Below are positions 45,223 through 53,703 of a DNA stretch of 64,000 nt, piece by piece. Origin of the DNA: Sphingomonas sp. Leaf230 (GTDB lineage: Bacteria; Pseudomonadota; Alphaproteobacteria; Sphingomonadales; Sphingomonadaceae); assembly GCF_001421745.1 (NCBI RefSeq), contig NZ_LMKW01000008.1, positions 588,130-652,129 of the forward strand, given 5' to 3'. Each line of letters begins with the position of its first letter. Within the stretch, counting starts at the first letter, position 1. A model generated the notes under the pieces. It was not told the DNA's origin and did no database searches. It saw nothing but the letters and a program-made list of their open reading frames with translations. Both the position numbers and the translations under genes were made by a program.

Positions 45223-47358
45223 ATGGACGACAGCCCGACGCAGCCGATCGAGACCCCTTCCGCGGCCCCTGCGCCGGTCGTCACGCAAAAACGTCGCAAG
45301 CGACGGATACTGCGCAACATCCTGCTCGGGATCGTCGCGGTCATCGTCGCGATCTGGCTGGTGCTGTACATCACCAAGGGGCGCTTCCTGAAGCATCCGT
45401 TCGAGCGCGTCGTCAGCTCGCTCACGCACCGGAAGCTGACCGTGCGCGGCGACTTCCAGCTCTATTTCGCGCCGTTCCGCATCAAGCTGTATGCCGGGAA
45501 TTTCACGCTCTCGAACCCCGACTGGGCGAGCAAGCCCAACCTGTTCCAGGCGGACAAGCTCGACACGCGGATCGCACCGCTGTCGCTGCTCTTCGGCAAG
45601 CGGCGGCTGTATTGGCTCGATCTGGTCAACGGCGCGGTCGATCTCGAGTGGAACGCGGCGCATTCGGCCAATACCTGGACGTTCTCGAACAAGAAGGGTG
45701 GCAAGCCGCTGGAGTTTCCGCGGATCGACGTGGCGACGGTGACGGGCACGACGGTGCGCTATCTCGATCCGCGGATGCGCGTGCTGGCGGACCTCAAGGT
45801 CGCCGACATCCGCTCGGTCGACGCGACGATCGGTCGTGCGGTCGGGCTGACGGGCAAGGGGCGGTTGCGCGAGACGCCGTTCACCGTGACCGCGCAACTG
45901 CTGTCGCCGGACGCGACCGCCAATCGCGGGCAGAACAAGCTGGTCGCGCGGGCGCGGGCGGCGGGGAACATCATCGACGTCGCGGGCACGCTGCCGAGCA
46001 TCGCCGATGTCGAGAACGTGCCGCTCGCCGTCACTGCTCGCGGCGCAAACCTGTCGACGCTGCTGGGCGTGATCGACGTCGCGATTCCGAACACGCGGAC
46101 CTACAAACTGCGCGCGCAGCTCATCAAGCAGGGCGACGAATACGCCTTCACGCATCTGCGTGGCTTTGCCGGCCGGACCGATCTCGCGGGCAAGCTGACG
46201 ATTACCAACGGCGAGCGGATCCATCTCGATTCGGTGCTCACGACCAAGAGCCTCGACATCATCGATGCGGCGCCTTTCATCGGCTTCAATCCTGACATCG
46301 TCGAGTCGAAGGGCGCGGTGGCAGCAGCCGCCGCCACGGGCGCTGCACCGCAACGCCTGCTGCCCGACGGGAACCTACCGGTCGCGACGATGCAGATCTT
46401 CGATGCCGACCTGAAATGGACGATCGGGGTGGTGAAGTCGCGCAACCTGCCGATTTCCAACATCGACCTGACGCTCGACCTGGAGCGTGGGCGGCTGGCG
46501 CTGTCGCCACTGACCTTCTCGATGGCGCGCGGCAACGTGGCGTCGGACATCATTTTCGACACGCGCGCGCGGCCGAGCGCGGTGTCCTACGACATCCGGC
46601 TTGCTCCGACACCGCTGGGGCGGCTGCTCAAGGGCTATGGCCTGACCGAGGCTGGGACGACTGGGACCGTCAAGGGTCGCATCAAGCTCGACGGGCGTGG
46701 CGACTCGATCCATGATTCGCTGGCGTCGTCGCGCGGGCGGATCGCGTTCGTGTTGCCGTCGGGAGCGCTTTCGGTGCGCAACGTGCAGCTCGCCGAACTC
46801 GACATCGGCACGTTCGCGCAGCGGATGTTCCAGGGGAAGCTGGACGAGCCGGTACAGATCAACTGCGGGCTGATCGGCTTTACCGTTCGCGGCGGTGTCG
46901 CGGCGGCGGACCCGATCCTGATCGACACGCACAAGAACGTGATCGTTGGCCGTGGCGGTTTCAGTTTCCGCAACGAGGCGGTGGATCTAGCGTTTCGGGC
47001 GGATTCGAAGAAATTCAGCTTGTTCGCGGGACAATCTCCAGTGGGGGTCGGCGGGATGTTCGCGGCGCCTAAGCTCAGCGTGATCTCGAAGGATCTGCTC
47101 GCAAGGGTCGGTAGCGGACTCGGGCTGGCGTTGGTGGCGACGCCGGTCGCGGGAATCCTGGCGTTCGTCGATGTCGGCGACGCGAAGTCGACCGCGTGCG
47201 GGCCGGTCCTGTCCGGGGCTACGGCGGCGGCGCAGCGGACCACCAAGGGCCAGCCGCGCGATGACGTGGGCCATGGGACGACCGCCAAGGCTGAGGACGG
47301 GAAGACGTCTGACGCGGAGCGGAAGGGGCAGCGGAAGAAGTTTCTGGGGATTTTCTGA
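45223..47358 (+). CDS. AsmA-family membrane-anchored protein
   Basis: This is a 711-residue envelope protein. A cytoplasmic basic N-terminus (K-R-R-K-R-R) is followed by one membrane helix at about 28-48 and a long periplasmic beta-rich AsmA/TamB-like region. A C-terminal AsmA_2-like block (D-L-A-F-R-A-D-S-K-K-F, A-P-K-L-S-V) lies near 590-640. Such proteins move phospholipid or help assemble outer-membrane proteins. ATG 45223 is preferred over GTG 45187 because it lies near the basic anchor. Confidence 0.87.
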   Translation: MDDSPTQPIETPSAAPAPVVTQKRRKRRILRNILLGIVAVIVAIWLVLYITKGRFLKHPFERVVSSLTHRKLTVRGDFQLYFAPFRIKLYAGNFTLSNPDWASKPNLFQADKLDTRIAPLSLLFGKRRLYWLDLVNGAVDLEWNAAHSANTWTFSNKKGGKPLEFPRIDVATVTGTTVRYLDPRMRVLADLKVADIRSVDATIGRAVGLTGKGRLRETPFTVTAQLLSPDATANRGQNKLVARARAAGNIIDVAGTLPSIADVENVPLAVTARGANLSTLLGVIDVAIPNTRTYKLRAQLIKQGDEYAFTHLRGFAGRTDLAGKLTITNGERIHLDSVLTTKSLDIIDAAPFIGFNPDIVESKGAVAAAAATGAAPQRLLPDGNLPVATMQIFDADLKWTIGVVKSRNLPISNIDLTLDLERGRLALSPLTFSMARGNVASDIIFDTRARPSAVSYDIRLAPTPLGRLLKGYGLTEAGTTGTVKGRIKLDGRGDSIHDSLASSRGRIAFVLPSGALSVRNVQLAELDIGTFAQRMFQGKLDEPVQINCGLIGFTVRGGVAAADPILIDTHKNVIVGRGGFSFRNEAVDLAFRADSKKFSLFAGQSPVGVGGMFAAPKLSVISKDLLARVGSGLGLALVATPVAGILAFVDVGDAKSTACGPVLSGATAAAQRTTKGQPRDDVGHGTTAKAEDGKTSDAERKGQRKKFLGIF

Positions 47359-47462
47359 GGGGGTGGGGAGGATGGTACGCCCCCTTCCCACCGTGCTTTT
47401 TCTAGCGTGACGCGAGCGCCGGCTCGATGGCTTAGCGCTTTTAAAGGGCTAGCGTTGCGTGT

Positions 47463-47491
47463 CCGTGGGTCCCGGCGTCCGCCGGGATGAT
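47463..47491. repeat. Half copy of inverted repeat family C
   Basis: GTGGGTCCCGGCGTCCGCCG followed by GGATGATGG matches one arm of the 44199 and 47669 elements without its partner. Confidence 0.7.
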
Positions 47492-47668
47492 GGATTGGGG
47501 TGTGAGCGGGGCTCGGTGGTGGACATGCGGGTCGGATATTGCCGTGGTCGGGTGCTACCTGTGGCCGGATGTCGCGCGTAGGTGTGAAGTACATACGCTG
47601 ATCGAGTCGAATAGCGGCTTGGCTACGACGCTGCCGTCGCTAAGCGCTTACTCCTCACCACACCAACC

Positions 47669-47762
47669 CCGTCACCCCGGCGGACGCCGGGGCCCATGGT
47701 TGGGTCCGCTCAGACGGATAGCGCTCCGTGCCCGTGGGTCCCGGCGTCCGCCGGGATGACGG
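47669..47762. repeat. Dispersed inverted repeat, family C
   Basis: CGTCACCCCGGCGGACGCCG is mirrored by CGGCGTCCGCCGGGATGACG. The stretch 47359-47908 has no gene and is largely made of families C and D. Confidence 0.88.
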
Positions 47763-47810
47763 AGAGGGGTGATGATGTGGGGGCGTTGCGGTTTGCGGTG
47801 ACGTCTTTTG

Positions 47811-47903
47811 CCCCTCCCGCTTGCGGGTGGGGAGGGCTGATCGCGGACCGGACGCGGGTACGTACGTCGTGCCCTCCCCTAGCCCCTCCCGCAGGCGGGA
47901 GGG
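47811..47903. repeat. Dispersed inverted repeat, family D (cccctcccgc...gtacgtacgt)
   Basis: CCCCTCCCGCTTGCGGG, then GTACGTACGT, then CCCCTAGCCCCTCCCGCAGG. The same element, including GTACGTACGT, is inside recF at about 59089-59214. Confidence 0.88.
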
Positions 47904-47908
47904 AATCC

Positions 47909-48751
47909 TTATCCGTGGTCGTGACCGTCGTGCCCTTCATGGGCGTGCCCGTCATCCTGCAACCGGTGCATTGCCTCGAGCACGTCGTCCATTCGCGCGG
48001 GGTCGCCGATCGCCAGGACATGGCCTTCACTGCCCGCGGTCAGCGGATCGCCGTTCCAGTCGCACATGCGGCCCCCTGCCCCTTCAACTACCGGCACAAG
48101 AGCGGCGAAGTCGTAGAGCTTGAGACCGGATTCGCAGACCACGTCGAGATGCCCGCTCGCGAGCAGGCCGTAATTGTAGCAGTCGCCGCCATAGACGGGG
48201 CCCTGCCTCGGATTGCCGCCCGAGATTGCCGCGACCAGCGCCAAATAATGCGGGACGTCGACCTCGTCGAAGAGGTGCGGGCTGGTGGTGGCGATCGTCG
48301 AGCCTGCCAACTCGCGGCAGGTACGCGTGCGGACCGGTACGCCGTTCAAAGTCGTCGGACGCCCTGCGACACCGACCCAGCGCTCGCGCTGGATCGGCTG
48401 GTCGATGATCCCGAGCACCGGCCACCCATCCTCGACCAGCGCGATCAGTGTCCCGAAGATCGCGCGCCCCACCGTGAAGCTGCGCGTGCCGTCGATCGGG
48501 TCGAGCACCCATTTGCGGTTGGTGACGCCCGCCTTCTCGCCATACTCCTCGCCGACGATGCCGTCGCCCGAGCGCTCGGCGTCGAGCAGCCGGCGCATCG
48601 CCGACTCGGCCTCGCGGTCGGCGCGGGTGACGGGGGACTGGTCGTCCTTGACCTCGACGCCGTGCTCATGGCGGAAATAGGGTCGGATGACGTGGCCCGC
48701 AGCATCCGCGAGGCGGTGCGCGAGATCGATATCGGCTTGGGTTACTGGCAT
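47909..48751 (-). CDS. hisN: Inositol-monophosphatase-family histidinol-phosphatase
   Basis: This is a 280-residue Mg-dependent phosphatase. G-E-E-Y-G and W-V-L-D-P-I-D-G-T-R are the IMPase metal motifs, and G-G-D-C-Y-N-Y-G-L-L and L-Y-D-F-A-A-L complete the C-terminal site. The R-S-F-T variant after D-G-T is typical of HisN-type enzymes of histidine biosynthesis. The last residues (D-G-H-A-H-E-G-H-D-G-H-D-H-G) form a His-rich tail that could bind metal. ATG 48751 gives the normal N-terminus. Confidence 0.9.
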   Translation of the reverse strand: MPVTQADIDLAHRLADAAGHVIRPYFRHEHGVEVKDDQSPVTRADREAESAMRRLLDAERSGDGIVGEEYGEKAGVTNRKWVLDPIDGTRSFTVGRAIFGTLIALVEDGWPVLGIIDQPIQRERWVGVAGRPTTLNGVPVRTRTCRELAGSTIATTSPHLFDEVDVPHYLALVAAISGGNPRQGPVYGGDCYNYGLLASGHLDVVCESGLKLYDFAALVPVVEGAGGRMCDWNGDPLTAGSEGHVLAIGDPARMDDVLEAMHRLQDDGHAHEGHDGHDHG

Positions 48752-48841
48752 ATTTCCAGCCTATCGAGCGCAAGCGTCACGGGCAATGGACGGATCGTTC
48801 GTGCCGGCGTAGGTCATTGCGATCTGAACGGAGTATCATCC

Positions 48842-49381
48842 ATGCGCCTCGTCTCGACACTTGCCACCGCCGCTGCCCTCCTCGTCGCGGCGCCTGCGCT
48901 GGCGGCACTCGCGCCCGGCGCCAAGGCTCCGGATTTCACCACGCGCGGCGCGATCGCCGGCAAGGTGTTCACCGTCCACCTCGCCGAGCAGCTGAAGAAG
49001 GGCCCGGTCGTGCTCTACTTCTTCCCGGCGGCCTACACCGGCGGCTGCAACGCCGAGGCGCATGCGTTTGCGGAAGCAATCCCGGCGTTCACCAAGGCAG
49101 GCGCGACCGTGATCGGCATGTCGGCCGACAATGTCGAGACGCTCAGCAAGTTCTCCGCCGAGAAGTGCGCGGGCAAGTTCGCGGTCGCCAGCGCCGGGCC
49201 TAACGTGGTCAAGGGCTACGACGTCGCGCTCGGCAAGCAGATGGCAGGGCGCGACATCACCAAGCGCACCAGTTACGTCATCGCCAAGGATGGCCGCATC
49301 GCGTTCGTGCATGACGAGATGAACCCCGAGGCGCATGTCTCGACGACGCTTGCTGCGGTCCAGAAGCTGACGGGCAAGTAA
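48842..49381 (+). CDS. Secreted peroxiredoxin (AhpC/TSA, Bcp-like)
   Basis: This is a 179-residue thioredoxin-fold peroxidase with a signal peptide (L-A-T-A-A-A-L-L-V-A-A-P-A-L-A-A, cleavage near 22). The peroxidatic Cys69 lies in F-P-A-A-Y-T-G-G-C. Cys109 (A-E-K-C) may be the resolving cysteine. It reduces peroxides in the periplasm. ATG 48842 follows CGGAGTATCATC. Confidence 0.9.
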   Translation: MRLVSTLATAAALLVAAPALAALAPGAKAPDFTTRGAIAGKVFTVHLAEQLKKGPVVLYFFPAAYTGGCNAEAHAFAEAIPAFTKAGATVIGMSADNVETLSKFSAEKCAGKFAVASAGPNVVKGYDVALGKQMAGRDITKRTSYVIAKDGRIAFVHDEMNPEAHVSTTLAAVQKLTGK

Positions 49382-49390
49382 TCGATCGAA

Positions 49391-49420
49391 ACCGGACCGG
49401 CAATTACCTGCCGGTCCGGT
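49391..49420 (+). terminator. Peroxiredoxin terminator
   Basis: ACCGGACCGGCA pairs exactly with TGCCGGTCCGGT around ATTACC, ten bases after the peroxiredoxin stop. Confidence 0.85.
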
Positions 49421-49475
49421 GACATTATGATAACGCTTTCGGGTCTATCGCTTTGGCGAGGACGCGGGGGATGAC

Positions 49476-50531
49476 ATGCGCGACGTACGAGTGGCCGGAT
49501 CGATACGGGACGCAAGACCGGACGCGACTCTGTTCGAGCGGATCGGCGTGTTCCTCGACGAGCAGAAGCTGAGCCCCGATCCCGCGCATTATGCGTTTGC
49601 CTATGCCGTGATGTCGGCGCCCGAGAGCCAGTTGGCTTTGGAGGTCGCCGCCTTGACGCAGGACGGTGTTCGTCTCACCCGATCGGATATCGAGCGTCTC
49701 GGTGGAACGGTCGTCGACGAGCCCCCGTCGGGCCGATCGCGGCGGACCAACGGCGCTGCAGACTCCAACCCCGATCGGACACCCGATACCGCGATCGCGC
49801 TCGTGATCGAGACGCAACAGCAGGTCGATGGCTTCGTGCAGATCGTGCGGACGATCCAGGCCGAGACGCATGGCTTTGGCCGTGAACTGGCCAAAAGCGC
49901 GGCGTCGATCACGCAGTTGGCGGAGATCGACGAGATCGCGGAAATCACGAGCGCGATGATCGCCCGTATCCACGACAGCGAGGTGCGTCTGGCAGCGGCC
50001 ACCGCAGAGGCCGATTCGCTGCGGTCGAAGCTGATCGAAGCGCGCGATACGGCGCGCCGCGACGTGCTGACCGGCCTGCCCAACCGACGCGCGTTCGAGG
50101 AAGCGTTCGCGACGCGCGATCGGGATGCCGGGCCCTATTGCCTCGCCTTGTGCGACATCGACCGGTTCAAGCGGATCAACGACGTGCACGGCCATGGCGT
50201 CGGCGACCGCGTGCTCACCGCGATCGGTCAGGCGATGGCGGCCGAATGCGCGCCACATCTCGTCGTCCGCCACGGCGGCGAGGAATTCGCGGTGCTGCTC
50301 GGAGGGATCGCCTTGGCCGAAGCCGCAGACATGCTCGATTCCGTACGCTCGACGGTTGCCGCCAAACGCTTCCGCAACCGCGAGACAGACACCGCGCTCG
50401 GCGTCATTACGGTATCCGCCGGCGTGACCGCGATTCATGCCGACGAAGCCGCCGAAACCGCGTTCCAGCGCGCCGACCAGTTGCTCTACACCGCGAAGAA
50501 GGACGGTCGCGATCGGGTCTGCGCGGGTTGA
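49476..50531 (+). CDS. GGDEF diguanylate cyclase
   Basis: This is a 351-residue cytoplasmic protein. About 1-180 is an alpha-helical, coiled-coil-rich sensor part without a named domain. The GGDEF domain (about 190-351) has D-V-L-T-G-L-P-N-R-R, D-I-D-R-F-K and the active-site G-G-E-E-F. No obvious I-site R-x-x-D just before GGEEF is seen. It makes cyclic-di-GMP from GTP. ATG 49476 (or 49471 in another frame) follows GAGGACGCGGGGG. Confidence 0.93.
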   Translation: MRDVRVAGSIRDARPDATLFERIGVFLDEQKLSPDPAHYAFAYAVMSAPESQLALEVAALTQDGVRLTRSDIERLGGTVVDEPPSGRSRRTNGAADSNPDRTPDTAIALVIETQQQVDGFVQIVRTIQAETHGFGRELAKSAASITQLAEIDEIAEITSAMIARIHDSEVRLAAATAEADSLRSKLIEARDTARRDVLTGLPNRRAFEEAFATRDRDAGPYCLALCDIDRFKRINDVHGHGVGDRVLTAIGQAMAAECAPHLVVRHGGEEFAVLLGGIALAEAADMLDSVRSTVAAKRFRNRETDTALGVITVSAGVTAIHADEAAETAFQRADQLLYTAKKDGRDRVCAG

Positions 50532-50564
50532 TGCCGATGGTTGGCGCGATTTGCGACGTAGAAA

Positions 50565-50579
50565 TGGTGCGTTGTACCA
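50565..50579. promoter_or_regulatory. 15-bp dyad, candidate enhancer-binding site
   Basis: TGGTGC-GTT-GTACCA is palindromic apart from one mismatch. It is 53 bp upstream of the -24 element of the sigma-54-type promoter, a normal distance for an enhancer-binding activator. Confidence 0.5.
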
Positions 50580-50631
50580 ACTCGATCTTCGCAAAAACAA
50601 TAAACCGCGTAAAATCAACGATCTAAGAAAC

Positions 50632-50646
50632 TGGCACGCGCCATGC
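50632..50646 (+). promoter_or_regulatory. Sigma-54-type promoter
   Basis: TGGCACG-CGCC-ATGC has the GG/GC elements exactly ten bases apart, as in the consensus TGGCACG-N4-TTGC. Only the first -12 T deviates. It predicts a start near 50658, 47 bases before the first micropeptide gene. Confidence 0.6.
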
Positions 50647-50704
50647 AATTCATTCGATATCGGCAGCCGGATGGTCCGGCGCCCGACCATCGAAGGAAAA
50701 TCTC

Positions 50705-50815
50705 ATGTCGATCCGTTTCGAAACCGCTCAGCGCATCGCCTTCTCGCTCGTCGGCGCACTGTTCTTCGCAGCCATCGCAGTCGGCACTGCCGTCCCGATC
50801 ATCCCCATCGCCTGA
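50705..50815 (+). CDS. 36-residue membrane micropeptide
   Basis: This small gene encodes M-S-I-R-F-E-T-A-Q-R followed by a hydrophobic helix (residues 11-35, I-A-F-S-L-V-G-A-L-F-F). AAGGAAAATCTC lies directly before the ATG, a strong ribosome site. The gene is preceded by a sigma-54-type promoter and followed after 14 bp by a second micropeptide gene. No known family is recognised. Single-pass toxins and stress peptides of this size exist, but no function is claimed. Confidence 0.65.
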   Translation: MSIRFETAQRIAFSLVGALFFAAIAVGTAVPIIPIA

Positions 50816-50829
50816 TCAGGACACCCCTC

Positions 50830-50916
50830 ATGAACCGCAGCATCCTCATCGGCCTCATCGCCTTTTCCACCACCATTCTGCTGATTGCGACACAGACCGG
50901 CGGCGCGCTCGCCTGA
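50830..50916 (+). CDS. 28-residue membrane micropeptide
   Basis: M-N-R-S-I-L-I-G-L-I-A-F-S-T-T-I-L-L-I-A-T-Q is nearly all one membrane helix, with a charged N-terminus and a Gly/Ala end. AGGA lies eight bases before the ATG. It is probably cotranscribed with the 36-residue peptide gene and convergent with the YbhB-like gene. Function unknown. Confidence 0.6.
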   Translation: MNRSILIGLIAFSTTILLIATQTGGALA

Positions 50917-50944
50917 CCGACGAGGCGCCTGCCGAGCGTCACGG

Positions 50945-51562
50945 TCAGGCGGGCGAGGCCAGCCCCACCGGCCCTACGGGGGCCTCTTCTTCGCGAGAAT
51001 AGGTGCCGATCAGGAGCCCTGCCGCCAGCACATGCCCGGTGATGGCCTCGATCACCGCAGAGCGCCCGGGTGTCGCGCCGACATCCCCTGCCCCCGCGCC
51101 GATCGCAAAGACCTGGAACGCATAGCGATGCTCGCCGTGGCCGCTCGGCGGATCGGGCGGCAACCAGCCTTCGCGCAGATAGGAATTACGACCGACATCG
51201 CGACCTTTCGCGTCACCTTCACCGTCAGCAGCGATCGCGCCTTCGGCTAGTTGGCCCGCATCCGCTTCGAGTCCCCAGATGATCGCGTGGACCAGGGGTT
51301 GAGGGGCCGGAGCATCGGCATCCTCGACGATCAGCACCATGCGCTCGGTCCCCGCCGGCGGTTCGCTCCACACAAGCGATGGCGACACGCCCTCCCCGTC
51401 CGCAGTGAAGCGAGGCGGCATGCGTGCCTCGTGCGCGAACGCCGGGCTGGTCAGGGTCAACGTCTCGAAATTCTCGCCCAACTGGACGATCGCAAGCTTG
51501 TCGATCCCGGCACGCAGGCCGCTCATCGCGTGGCCAAGCCAGGCGGGAATATGTTCGAGCAT
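50945..51562 (-). CDS. YbhB/YbcL (Raf-kinase-inhibitor-like) protein
   Basis: This is a 205-residue phosphatidylethanolamine-binding-fold protein. L-T-S-P-A-F and P-P-R-F-T-A-D-G-E-G-V-S-P-S-L-V-W are the family ligand-pocket motifs, and V-E-D-A-D-A-P and H-R-Y-A-F-Q-V-F follow. ATG 51562. Bacterial members have no settled function. Confidence 0.92.
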   Translation of the reverse strand: MLEHIPAWLGHAMSGLRAGIDKLAIVQLGENFETLTLTSPAFAHEARMPPRFTADGEGVSPSLVWSEPPAGTERMVLIVEDADAPAPQPLVHAIIWGLEADAGQLAEGAIAADGEGDAKGRDVGRNSYLREGWLPPDPPSGHGEHRYAFQVFAIGAGAGDVGATPGRSAVIEAITGHVLAAGLLIGTYSREEEAPVGPVGLASPA

Positions 51563-51565
51563 GGC

Positions 51566-52078
51566 TTATCCTTCCGACGGGCAGGTTTCGGCGCGGCGGG
51601 CGGGGGCCGCGCCGTCATACCAGTCGCTCTGCGGGCCCATCTTGGATGCGTCGTGGTAGCAGACCTGGGTCTTGCCGCGCTTCGGGTCGACGATCACCGT
51701 CCAGTTGTGGTCGCCGCAATTATGCTCCTCGCAACCCCAGGATGCGACTCGGTCGCCCATCTTGAACACGGGCGTTGCCGGCCCCGATCGACCACGGATC
51801 ATCTCGCGCAGCTTCGCATCGCCGACCGCATTGACGAGGCCGGTCGCAACGTCGGTGCGGTCGAAGAAATCGACGCCGTCGACCGCATCATGCGGGTATT
51901 TGCCGACATAGGCGGTGATCGGCGTGGTCTGCGCCTGACCTGCTATCGGCGCGGGCGCGCGCGTTTCGGGCGGGGTGAAGCCGCTGGGCGCGGCGGTCTT
52001 GGTGGGATCGTCGTTGCGTCCGCATCCACCGACGAGAAGCGGCACCGCGAGCAACGCGACCGCGATTGCCGTCCTCAT
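51566..52078 (-). CDS. Lipoprotein with Ivy-like lysozyme-inhibitor motif
   Basis: This is a 170-residue lipoprotein. The lipobox L-V-G-G-C gives Cys19. The core has G-C-E-E-H-N-C-G-D-H, which resembles the C-K-P-H-D-C loop of Ivy (inhibitor of vertebrate lysozyme), and V-C-Y-H-D near the end. It may protect peptidoglycan from host or predator lysozymes. The fold assignment rests on this loop and size only. ATG 52078 is the sole signal-peptide start. Confidence 0.7.
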   Translation of the reverse strand: MRTAIAVALLAVPLLVGGCGRNDDPTKTAAPSGFTPPETRAPAPIAGQAQTTPITAYVGKYPHDAVDGVDFFDRTDVATGLVNAVGDAKLREMIRGRSGPATPVFKMGDRVASWGCEEHNCGDHNWTVIVDPKRGKTQVCYHDASKMGPQSDWYDGAAPARRAETCPSEG

Positions 52079-52178
52079 GATCGCACCGTTGTCATCACTT
52101 GATCTCCTCAACCCCCTTTGCAACGCATCGACCGGCATCGTGGTTGCGGAGGGGAGCCGATGCGACCATCTCGGGTCC

Positions 52179-52607
52179 ATGGAGCATGATCTCGATCGTT
52201 TCGTCGGTGCACAGGCCGGCGTCTATTTGCAGGCGCTGGCGGAGTTGCAGCGCGGGGCCAAGCGCAGTCACTGGATGTGGTTCATCTTCCCGCAAATCGC
52301 CGGACTGGGCCAAAGCGCCATGGCGCGAACCTACGCAATCGCCGGGGCGGACGAGGCTGGGGCGTATCTCGCGCATCCAATACTCGGGCCGCGACTGATC
52401 GAGGTCACGCGGACGGTGACGGCCGCGCCCGGATCCGCCGAAACGATCCTCGGCGGGATCGATGCGGTGAAGTTGCGGTCATCGATGACGCTGTTCGCCA
52501 TGGTTGCCGACGATCCTTCGCCGTTCCGCGCGGCGCTCGAACGGTTCTTCGATGGCGAAGACGATCAGGCGACATTGGACCTGCTGCGCCGGACGCCGAA
52601 CCGATAA
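52179..52607 (+). CDS. DUF1810 family protein
   Basis: This is a 142-residue protein. D-L-D-R-F-V-x-A-Q and W-M-W-F-I-F-P-Q-I-A-G-L-G are signature DUF1810 segments, and K-L-R-S-S-M-T-L-F lies later. Members are soluble calpastatin-like proteins of unknown function. ATG 52179; the longer reading upstream overlaps the Ivy-like gene start. Confidence 0.9.
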   Translation: MEHDLDRFVGAQAGVYLQALAELQRGAKRSHWMWFIFPQIAGLGQSAMARTYAIAGADEAGAYLAHPILGPRLIEVTRTVTAAPGSAETILGGIDAVKLRSSMTLFAMVADDPSPFRAALERFFDGEDDQATLDLLRRTPNR

Positions 52608-52673
52608 GATAGGGGCATTGGCGGCAACGCGTGTAGTGTGACCGCGGGGCCTTCCGCTCCATGAGGTGCCGTG

Positions 52674-52799
52674 ATGGCGAAGAGCCAGAAGAAATCGAGC
52701 AAGGAAGTCCGCAAGCCCAAGGCCGAAAAGGCACCCAAGGCGAACGCGTCCAACCCGACCACCAAGGGCAAGCCCGTCGAGATGACGACGCTGAACTGA
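52674..52799 (+). CDS. 41-residue Lys-rich protein
   Basis: M-A-K-S-Q-K-K-S-S-K-E-V-R-K-P-K starts a highly basic chain of about 30% Lys without hydrophobic core, ending E-M-T-T-L-N. Coding is supported by the conserved-looking basic pattern seen in other Proteobacteria, but a role is unknown. The ribosome site (GAGGTGCCGTG) is fair. Confidence 0.55.
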   Translation: MAKSQKKSSKEVRKPKAEKAPKANASNPTTKGKPVEMTTLN

Positions 52800-52952
52800 G
52801 GCGCGCCGGGGCGGGTACCGCGCCGGCAAGATCTTCGACCGGGCGATGACGGGGCGTCTTCCGTTGTTCCGGTCGATCGAGCGCAGTGCGATGTGCCCGA
52901 GACAATTACGCTTCAAACGACTCAACCCTGCTGCCCGATCGCCCGATCTGGG

Positions 52953-53600
52953 TCAGCCGGCCGCGGCGATCTTGCGCAACGCCTGTTCGAAGACCTCGAC
53001 CGGTTGGCCGCCCGAGATTAGATGCCGGTCATTGATCACGATCGCCGGCACCGCATTGATCCCGCGAGCACGCCACAGCTCCTCCGCCGCGCGAACCTCA
53101 TCCGCGTAGCGTCCCGACCGAAGCACCTCTTCGGCGGCAACGGGATCAAGCGCGGCCTTTGTCGCGGCATCGACCAGGACGCGGTGATCGCCGGGATCGA
53201 CATTATCAGTGAAATTGGCGGTGAAGAGCGCGTGCTTGAGCGCCGCTTGCCCACCTTCGATCTGCGCCCAGTGCAACAGGCGGTGCGCGTCGAAAGTGTT
53301 GTAGATCCGGCTCGTCTCGGTCATCACCATCGTGAAGCCGAGGTCGCGCGCGCGATCGACGATCATCGCGCGGTTCGCCGCGGACTGTTCGGGCGTGGAC
53401 CCGTGTTTCTCCGCGATATGCTCGCCGATATTCTGGCCGCCTGCGAGCATCGCCGGATTGAGTTCGAACGGCTGGAAGACGATCTCCGCGTCGAGCGCAT
53501 CCGCCACGCGGACCAACGCCTCTTCCAACGCGCGCAGGCCGATGATGCACCACGGACAGGCAATGTCCGATACGAAGTCGATCTTGAGATGGGCGGTCAT
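52953..53600 (-). CDS. FrnE-like DsbA-family oxidoreductase
   Basis: This is a 215-residue cytoplasmic thioredoxin-fold protein. The active site is C15-P-W-C18 in I-A-C-P-W-C-I-I-G. A helical insert (about 60-150) includes N-T-F-D-A-H-R-L-L-H-W. The cis-Pro lies in A-V-P-A-I-V. It handles thiol/disulphide exchange. ATG 53600 has GAGACTGACATG. Confidence 0.92.
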   Translation of the reverse strand: MTAHLKIDFVSDIACPWCIIGLRALEEALVRVADALDAEIVFQPFELNPAMLAGGQNIGEHIAEKHGSTPEQSAANRAMIVDRARDLGFTMVMTETSRIYNTFDAHRLLHWAQIEGGQAALKHALFTANFTDNVDPGDHRVLVDAATKAALDPVAAEEVLRSGRYADEVRAAEELWRARGINAVPAIVINDRHLISGGQPVEVFEQALRKIAAAG

Positions 53601-53703
53601 GTCAGTCTCCGGCAAGCGCGCTCCGCGGTAGATGGCGGCGGTCGGATGATCAACCGCGGGGCTTTCGGCTGGCGATGGCCGCCCACATCCCTACATCCGC
53701 TCG

